The notes under the pieces were generated by a model. It did not search any database. It had not been told where the DNA came from and saw only the letters and a list, made by a program, of their open reading frames with translations. Position numbers and translations under genes: made by a program. DNA of 64,000 nt from Hansfordia pulvinata (taxonomy: Eukaryota; Ascomycota; Sordariomycetes; Xylariales): positions 1,488,001-1,552,000 of the forward strand of contig BJKQ01000002.1 in the NCBI GenBank assembly GCA_006538405.1. The letters run 5' to 3'. Below, one piece after another: positions 58,078 to 64,000 of the stretch; within the stretch, counting starts at the first letter, position 1, and every line of letters begins with the position of its first letter.

Positions 58078-59266
58078 CTAAGAGTCGTACTTGTAGCACA
58101 GGTACGCGTTCTCCGTGTCGAGGTAGTCGGACACCTTGCCGTCGGGGCGCAGGCCGCGGGAGCTCAGCACCGTGTTGAGGGTCAGGGCGGGGCAACCGTT
58201 GGGCGAGGCGCAGCCCGAGATGGTGGTCCAGCGCGACTGGTCCCGGTTCTGCCACACCTTGTAGAAGTGGTCGATGTAGGTGTGGTGCAGGAAGAAGATG
58301 GGGTCCGACGGCGACGAGATGGGGTCGGCCATGGTTGGGCCCACGCCGTTGTGCCCGTAGGCGTGGGGGCCGTACTCGATGCACTGGCGCATGTCCGCAA
58401 ACGCCGTCTTGGACAGGCACGTGTTGTAGTAGTTGGTGTTGACCTGGCTGGTCGCGCTCTTGTCCTCGCCACGGGCCAGGCAGTGGTTGGTGTTGGTGGT
58501 GCCGGGGCCGATGTGGAGCGTCTTGCCGGCGAATTTCTGCATCACACACCAAGGTCAGTCAAAGCTTCATTCGATGTTTTTAGGGAAGAATCTGTTTAAA
58601 GAGTTCTCTCGAAAAGACTTCTTTATGGGACTTTTCCCAAATCGAGGCAAAAAATGGGATGCAACTTACACCGTCCGTGACGCAAACGCCCTGGCCGTTG
58701 GTCGAGGTGGGCAGAGTGCCAAAGTACTCGGGGGTGAAGAGGCCCGAGGCGGCAAAGTTGCCCGAGTCGCGGTTCTCGTTCCACCACGGCAGCGGCGCGG
58801 TGTAGCCACACTCCTCGCGCAGCAGCCTCATCCACGTGTGGACGTAGTAGCGGTGCCAGATGACAAACATGCCGGCGTTGTGGACCGTGGGGGCCATCTG
58901 CTGGTGGACCCAGACGAGCTCCTCCCAGCGGTTCTGGGCGGCGCCGCCCGAGATGCCCTGGGCGGGCTTGTTCCACAGGCACAGGTTGGCGTTGACGAAG
59001 GACAGCTTGTTGGCGGCCGTCATGCTGCGCCACTCGACGCGCACCGCGGGGTTGGAGCAGCCGACGGCGGCGGGGCGCACGGCGGCGACGCGCGTGATGT
59101 CCGAGTCGTTGGCGCCGTTCGTCTTGGCCACCTCCATGGGGATGACGTCGAACTTCTTGGTCGTGGGCACCATGGCGGCCGTGGCCCGGTCGTCGAGGGG
59201 CACGGCCATGGCCGAGGCGCCGAGGGCGCCCGCCGAGAGGGCCTGGGCGATAGTCGAGAACTTCAT
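58078..59266 (-). CDS. Secreted tyrosinase / catechol oxidase (type-3 copper)
   Basis: Tyrosinase-family enzyme that oxidises phenols to quinones, as in melanin or phenol metabolism. Exons on the minus strand: 59266-58670 and 58536-58078, with a 133-bp intron (phase 0; join VTDGKFAGKT); 351 aa. A signal peptide is evident (MKFSTIAQALSAGALGASAM, likely cut after AVP or AMA), so the enzyme should be secreted. Copper A: H121, H129 and H138 within VHQQMAPTVHNAGMFVIWHR, with the usual H-x8-H. Copper B: H257 and H261 in HAYGHNGVG (HxxxH), and H284 in DPIFFLHHTYIDHFY. All six ligands are present. It is a short form without the long C-terminal shielding domain of classic fungal tyrosinases. No pigment or secondary-metabolite gene is next to it. 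Confidence 0.92.
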
Positions 59267-59454
59267 GCTGAAGCAACGACGACGATCGGTACTAAAAGGG
59301 GCGGGTGGGTGTGTGGGTGTGCTGGCTGTGGGATAGAGAACAAGAAAAACGAGGGACTGTTGTTGGATGGAAGGGGTTTGAGGTGAGGAGGGCGTGAAGC
59401 AGCACGAGGGTGGAGTGAGACGGGCGGAAAGCAGGGCGGCGGCGACTCCAAGAC

Positions 59455-59461
59455 ATATATA
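59455..59461 (-). promoter_or_regulatory. TATA-like element of the tyrosinase gene
   Basis: TATATAT in GGGTATATATGTCTTGG on the minus strand, about 190 bp upstream of the ATG at 59266. Confidence 0.4.
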
Positions 59462-60161
59462 CCCCTACCCAAGTGTGTCGATGTCCTCCTAATAAGGCTA
59501 TTACGAGTATGTCAGTCCGAGACCAGAGAGAGGTCGAGGCCGTCTTTGGCCCAAGTCGGTCGGTCGCCGGCGCATGTCCACTCGTTTCTCGGTGCCCGTA
59601 GGTATACTCTCGTACGGGGGAACGAACCCAGGCACCCAGGGCGAGGGCGAGGGTTAGGGCGAGTGGGCGGGCGCTTGTATCGGCCCCTAAAACGCCAGCC
59701 GGGATTCATCCACGCCGAGCCCCAGCTTGTTCAGCCTACCTGCATAGGTGACTGACTAACCGGTATCGTAGTCGGGCGGGCTGGGGAGCTGAAGGAAGCC
59801 GGGGCAGGGGGGTCCCCTGAGGCGCGGTGGAATACGAAGAGCGCCCTGCTTGCTGGGCTGGTGGCGCCTGGGTTTGTGGACATGGGCATGGGAGGGGCCT
59901 TGGCAACGATTCTTTTTTGGATCCGTGGAGCGAGTGAGCGGCTGCGTCGCGGATAGCGTCGACCAAAAGGTTGCCGACTCCCGTCTGGCTTTTTGGCTGT
60001 CTACTTGTTTGGCTGTCTGCCTGTTTGGCTGTCTGTCTGTCTGTCGATCTTCTGTGTGGGTAATCAGTCAGCAAGCCTCCTCCGCCGCCGTGGCCGCCTC
60101 TCTAATAAGCAAAGCCCGGCTCAGCTCGCGTGTGAGGGAGGGAGTGAGTGGTGGCAGTGGT

Positions 60162-60224
60162 GACAGTGATGACAGTGATGACAGTGATGACAGTGATGAC
60201 AGTGATGACAGTGATGACAGTGAC
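60162..60224 (+). repeat. 9-bp minisatellite GACAGTGAT, seven copies
   Basis: Seven tandem units, the last GACAGTGAC. Like the other 9-bp repeat (6677-6757), it keeps frames open (Asp-Ser-Asp) and makes a spurious ORF. Confidence 0.95.
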
Positions 60225-63200
60225 AATGCTGGTCATCAGCTCACTGCATGCAGACGATGAGGTGAGGTAAGTCGAGTCGAGTCGAGGCGGGGCGGAATGA
60301 GGGTGTCGAGGGGAGCTAAGTTAGCCGACACGACACGTACTTTGGTAGATGAGGTCTCGTGGGGTCGTCGGCGGGCGCGAGACGGCAGGACGCAGATACG
60401 AGAGGAGTGGGAGAGTGACGAAGCAGAGAGAGAAAGACCGGTGGAGCTAGCTACATGTGGCCTGCAGCTGCTCCGTACCTAACGGCGCACAGGTGCCCAC
60501 GAGTACTCGTACGGAGTACTGATGGATGTCGTAGTCCCGTCGTAGCGAGATCTGCTGTTCGGATCTGGGACCGAAGCTGGCGCCAGAGGACGGCGACAAC
60601 AACAACAGCGAGACCATGGCGCCGTCGCCGGGTCCTGTCGATCGGCGAGCTAGGCCGGCCGGTGGGCTCGTGTGGTTTTGCGGGGCGCCAGTGGTGTTGG
60701 TCAGGTAGGTCTGGGCCTCTGACTACTGCGCGCGAGTGAAATCATCGTGCTTCCAGTCTGCTTGTTCTGCGCGGTCGACGGTAGGTCAACTTGAGGCACA
60801 AGGTCAATGTACCTACTCGTATCCTCCCGTGTCGGCGAGATCGATCCATGGCGCCGCTTCCGGGGGAAGTCATGACCCAACTGCCCGCCCGCGCGGGTAC
60901 TGATGTCGTGGGTACGTGTATGGAAGTCGGTAACTTCCAGTTTCTAGCTGCATGTGGTCCGCAGAGAACGGATGGATCGCGCCTGCCTGCAACACGTGGA
61001 CCAACTCAGTGCACGTCCCAACACTACGAGTACCGCCTATGTAACGTGCAGTGAATGGATGGATGTCGGTCGAGGCAGGAGCGGCCCCGGGGACGTGAGC
61101 TGATGCAGCTTGGCCGGAATCCTGTAGGCGCAGCTGTACGAGTAGGCTCACTAGCTGGAGGTGCTTTATCAGGTAACCAAAGTAGATGTGCAGCCCGTCT
61201 CTCCTCTGCTCGGGTAAGATACCGGAAGAACCAGGGGCAGCAACTTCCCAACGGGTTTGCACTCGTAGGGACGGAGTATACGGGGTTGGGTACTTTTAGT
61301 AGGGTAAGAAGGCGAAGCGCCTGGCCGCTCTGGTATCAGAGACAAAAGCCGGAGAGACAAGGCCCAATTTCCCCTGGGCGGTTCGTGGCTGGCTCTGGTC
61401 CGCCAGTCATCCAGTCCCCTCCCCTGTCTCTCTTTTCCCCCTTTTCTGGGGGTCTTCTTCTTTCTTTCTTTCTCTCTTGTGAGTCAATAACGACGCAGAG
61501 AGCCAGGCACCACCACCACTAGAAGGGAGGAAGGGCAAGGCAAGGCAAGACAATCGGGACTTGTAAACCTGAGGAACCCCATAAAGACCCGGCCAGAGCC
61601 GACCAGCGGGAGCCACAACACTGGACAATTGGAACATTGCGCACCGCGGGTGAGTCTGGTACCTTGCAGCTACGAGTATTCCGTACCTGGTAGCCTACGA
61701 GTAGAAACAACGGGGAAGACGGGGCGGGGACTGACAGGTCAGCCAGCCATCCATGCCGCCAGGCCGCTCGCCTGCGCAGAGAGGCGAAAGGACCCCTTTC
61801 CCGCGTGACGACTCTGACCACCACTGATAACTACGGCGTACGGCGTAAGGCTCACAAGTAACCGTACCTAACCAACCTATCGCTGACTGACGGGCTGACC
61901 GACCGATGACGGGCTGGCTGGCTGGCTGGCTGACTGACCGACTCAGTTCAAGGTTGTGGTGAATATTATTACGAGCCGGCCGTCGTGCTGCGCCCTCGGC
62001 CTCGGCCTCAACTCCCGTTCCCAAGCTGCCTGCACTGGGCGATTACCCGAGAGGAGGGGCAGCTGGGCTTCCATCGACTTCCAATTGCCAGCAAGTACGA
62101 ATACTGTGCCCAAGCCTCATCGTCAGCTGGAGCTCTCTGAGGCAGTGACAGCATACCCAGCATCGCGACTGCCACTTATCACCCAAATAATACGGATAGT
62201 ACATAGGTACGGTACTGTCATAATATATCCATTGGAAGCGACACCCGATCGCAGCAGCCGCATCTGATGCCCATTACTGTGCCCGAGATACGAGTACTCG
62301 TACCTCCTCGGCTCATTCCATCAGTAATAGAAGCCGCAGAACCAGGAGGTACGTACAAGTACCCAAGACATGAGGGCCGGCCGCTCGTAATGGATCCATC
62401 TCGGCTAAGAACACTGCGCGCTGCGGCAGCACTGCACCGCACCGCACCAACACCGCACCGCGTGACCAGTCAGCCCGCCGCCCACATCTCCTTCAGAACC
62501 TTCCCGTCACCAACGACCATCGCCAATCCGACGACGCACGCACCGGCACAGACACAGCCTCTTTTCACCTTGCCATCCACAAGCCGTCAGACGAAGGGCC
62601 TCGCAGGTCAGCCAGCCCATTGGGTGGTCAGAAAAGCCTCGTGCAGATATCCATTGGCGTTTTGGTCCCACGCGTTCTTTTCTGTCCTCCCCTCTCTCCT
62701 TTGGTTTTGTTTCTGGTTCTCTGCGACCCTATCTTACTACCCACGAGTCCCTTCCCTGCCCTGCGGGTGCGAGTGCTCACCCAAGATACTTGTACTCGCA
62801 CGAGTAGTTTCCGATGGGCTGCTAATTTCCGCATCCCCCGATCCGGCCTCGTCATTCGCCCGCACGTATCTGTACGGCTAAGAGAGGCCAGTCGCGCCTC
62901 GCCTGTGGGGAATGAATCGGTCGCGCGCGCGCTGGCGGGCGGACGACTGAGCCCAATCGGGGAAAAGGCACAACAGGCTCGGATGGGGAGGGAAGACAGC
63001 CAGGCACGTGCCAGGGCTCGCGTCCTCCATCCTGGCCCAGCCCAGCCTCAACCCGGCCCATGCCAGCCAGCTAGCCAGCTACGAGGACGTTGTCCGCCGG
63101 TCAGGTTTATTTTTACCACAAGAGAAGAGCCAAGGTCACCAGGTACTCGTAAGTGTGCTGTGCTGCAGATCAAGCTTGGGCGCGTACGAGCACGAGCATG

Positions 63201-64000
63201 TGCGTGCCTGGCCTGGCACTGCATCCTGGCGGCAGGGAAAAGGGGGGCCGCGGAGAGAGAAACCCTGCAAATACCCTGCTGATGATTTGGCAGGCACCCC
63301 AGGCTAGCAGTCGGTAGCGAACGACATGGCTTTTTTGCTTGTCGGTCGCTTCGGGAAACGAGAAGAGATAGAGAGCGCAAAAGAAGAACATCCCATCGGA
63401 CAACAAGACTAGGGCCCACCCCGTCATGGTCAACAACGGCCCTTTTTCCATGCTGGCACGAGTGCGAGTATGGGTTGTCTCCGCAAAGCCCGGGTCGCGG
63501 GGCGGCTGCCGTGCCCGCTGCCCTGGGAAACCCTGGGAACCCTGTCAATTGACCCAATACCGCCCTTCCGCCCTCAACACACGAGCACCCTCGTGCAAGA
63601 ATTCACGGCTCATGTTTCCCCGGCCATGCCAAGTCGAAGAGAACAAAAAGAAGGCGCACAGACACCTCCCGCTTCCCACGTGTACGGTCACCCATCTCGG
63701 GGCCGAGCAGGGACAAGCCCAGTTGCAGTCGGCCACGGACGCGTCTCTCTTCTTTTCCCTCTGGGTGCTTGCGGATATTCTTCGTGTCTGCCGGGCTTCA
63801 CCGCCCTTGCCATCATTCACGAGCCGCATATCGTACAAGGTATACCAGCTTTACCCATACCCGTCCTACTCGTACGAGCATCGTAGTGGGCGCTTACTCG
63901 TATACTCTGTAGTTCCAAAGCCAAAAAAAAAAAAAAAAAAAAAAGTCTCCACGAGTTGCCTGGGCCGGGGCTGGAACGTTACGTTACGTTACGTCCGTAT

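Larger units (their letters stand above)
1074..63902. repeat. Dispersed octamer TACGAGTA / TACTCGTA, about 40 copies
   Basis: Exact copies found by eye start at 1074, 1507, 2311, 6631, 9876, 10453, 19913, 23096, 26258, 26264, 26855, 27013, 27210, 28433, 28537, 28818, 31315, 34150, 38554, 38593, 39938, 40123, 44679, 53548, 55687, 56607, 57083, 57530, 59502, 60504, 60824, 61025, 61137, 61671, 61696, 62289, 62295, 63144, 63867 and 63895. All but 53548 lie outside the genes called here, and none lies in the transposon island. Two places form the palindrome TACGAGTACTCGTA (26258, 62289). Near-copies (CACGAGTA, TACGAGTG, TACTCGCA) are also frequent. Function unknown. Confidence 0.85.
59267..64000. 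other. Intergenic, no gene recognised
   Basis: Tyrosinase promoter followed by 4.5 kb without a recognisable gene. It holds the densest run of TACGAGTA/TACTCGTA octamers: 59502, 60504, 60824, 61025, 61137, 61671, 61696, 62289, 62295, 63144, 63867 and 63895. Other tracts are CT-rich (61420-61480), poly-A (about 63923-63944) and ACGTTACGTTACGT at the very end. No telomere repeat is seen. Confidence 0.55.

Noticed and set aside
60121..60260. Asp-Ser repeat protein
   Set aside because: Only the translation of a 9-bp minisatellite in intergenic DNA.
63970..64000. Possible telomeric or subtelomeric repeat at the window end
   Set aside because: The ACGTTACGTTACGT run is short and is not TTAGGG; nothing else suggests a chromosome end.

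Overview
The window looks like nuclear DNA of a filamentous ascomycete (Pezizomycotina, most likely a Sordariomycete). Short GT-AG introns of about 50-185 bp interrupt GC-rich, C/G-ending codons. The gene set (a Rad5-type translocase, an ADP1-type ABC transporter, an LDB19-type arrestin, a secreted tyrosinase) is fungal. A sharply bounded AT-rich block has the transition-only decay of repeat-induced point mutation (RIP). No species can be named from the sequence alone.

Layout. 1-789 (-): 5' part of an AIF/AMID-like FAD oxidoreductase, cut by the window edge. 3969-6164 (-): GTPBP1/2-like translational GTPase. 7482-9136 (-): membrane fatty-acid-desaturase-like protein. 10766-19895: 9.1-kb AT-rich island, read here as a DNA transposon with 43-bp terminal inverted repeats, carrying inside it a complete but RIP-destroyed Ty3/Gypsy LTR retrotransposon (12026-17824, target duplication AAAGT). 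21202-22761 (-): LDB19/ART1-type arrestin with two frame breaks. About 22.8-32.4 kb: no gene recognised. 32381-33665 (-) and 34643-38069 (+): divergent pair, a complex I assembly factor NDUFAF6-like protein and a HIRAN-SNF2-RING Rad5/HLTF-like protein. 41012-44232 (+): ADP1-like ABCG transporter with one frame break. 46802-47233 (-): small single-pass membrane protein. 49819-50122 (+): two-exon 76-residue protein. 51369-52156 (+): probable alpha/beta-barrel protein with four frame breaks. 53372-54742 (+): BTB/POZ protein with an acidic insertion. 58078-59266 (-): secreted tyrosinase. 59.3-64 kb: no gene recognised.

The genes do not form one pathway or cluster; they look like ordinary dispersed fungal genes separated by long intergenic stretches rich in microsatellites. 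Three observations stand out: the nested RIP-silenced transposon island; an octamer, TACGAGTA/TACTCGTA, present about 40 times by hand count (chance expectation about two), almost always outside coding sequence; and eight apparent single-base losses, all in the same direction and mostly next to C or G runs, that break four otherwise readable genes and suggest either assembly error or real decay.

All exon limits were read by eye from splice consensus, reading phase and family resemblance; no alignment or search was run.
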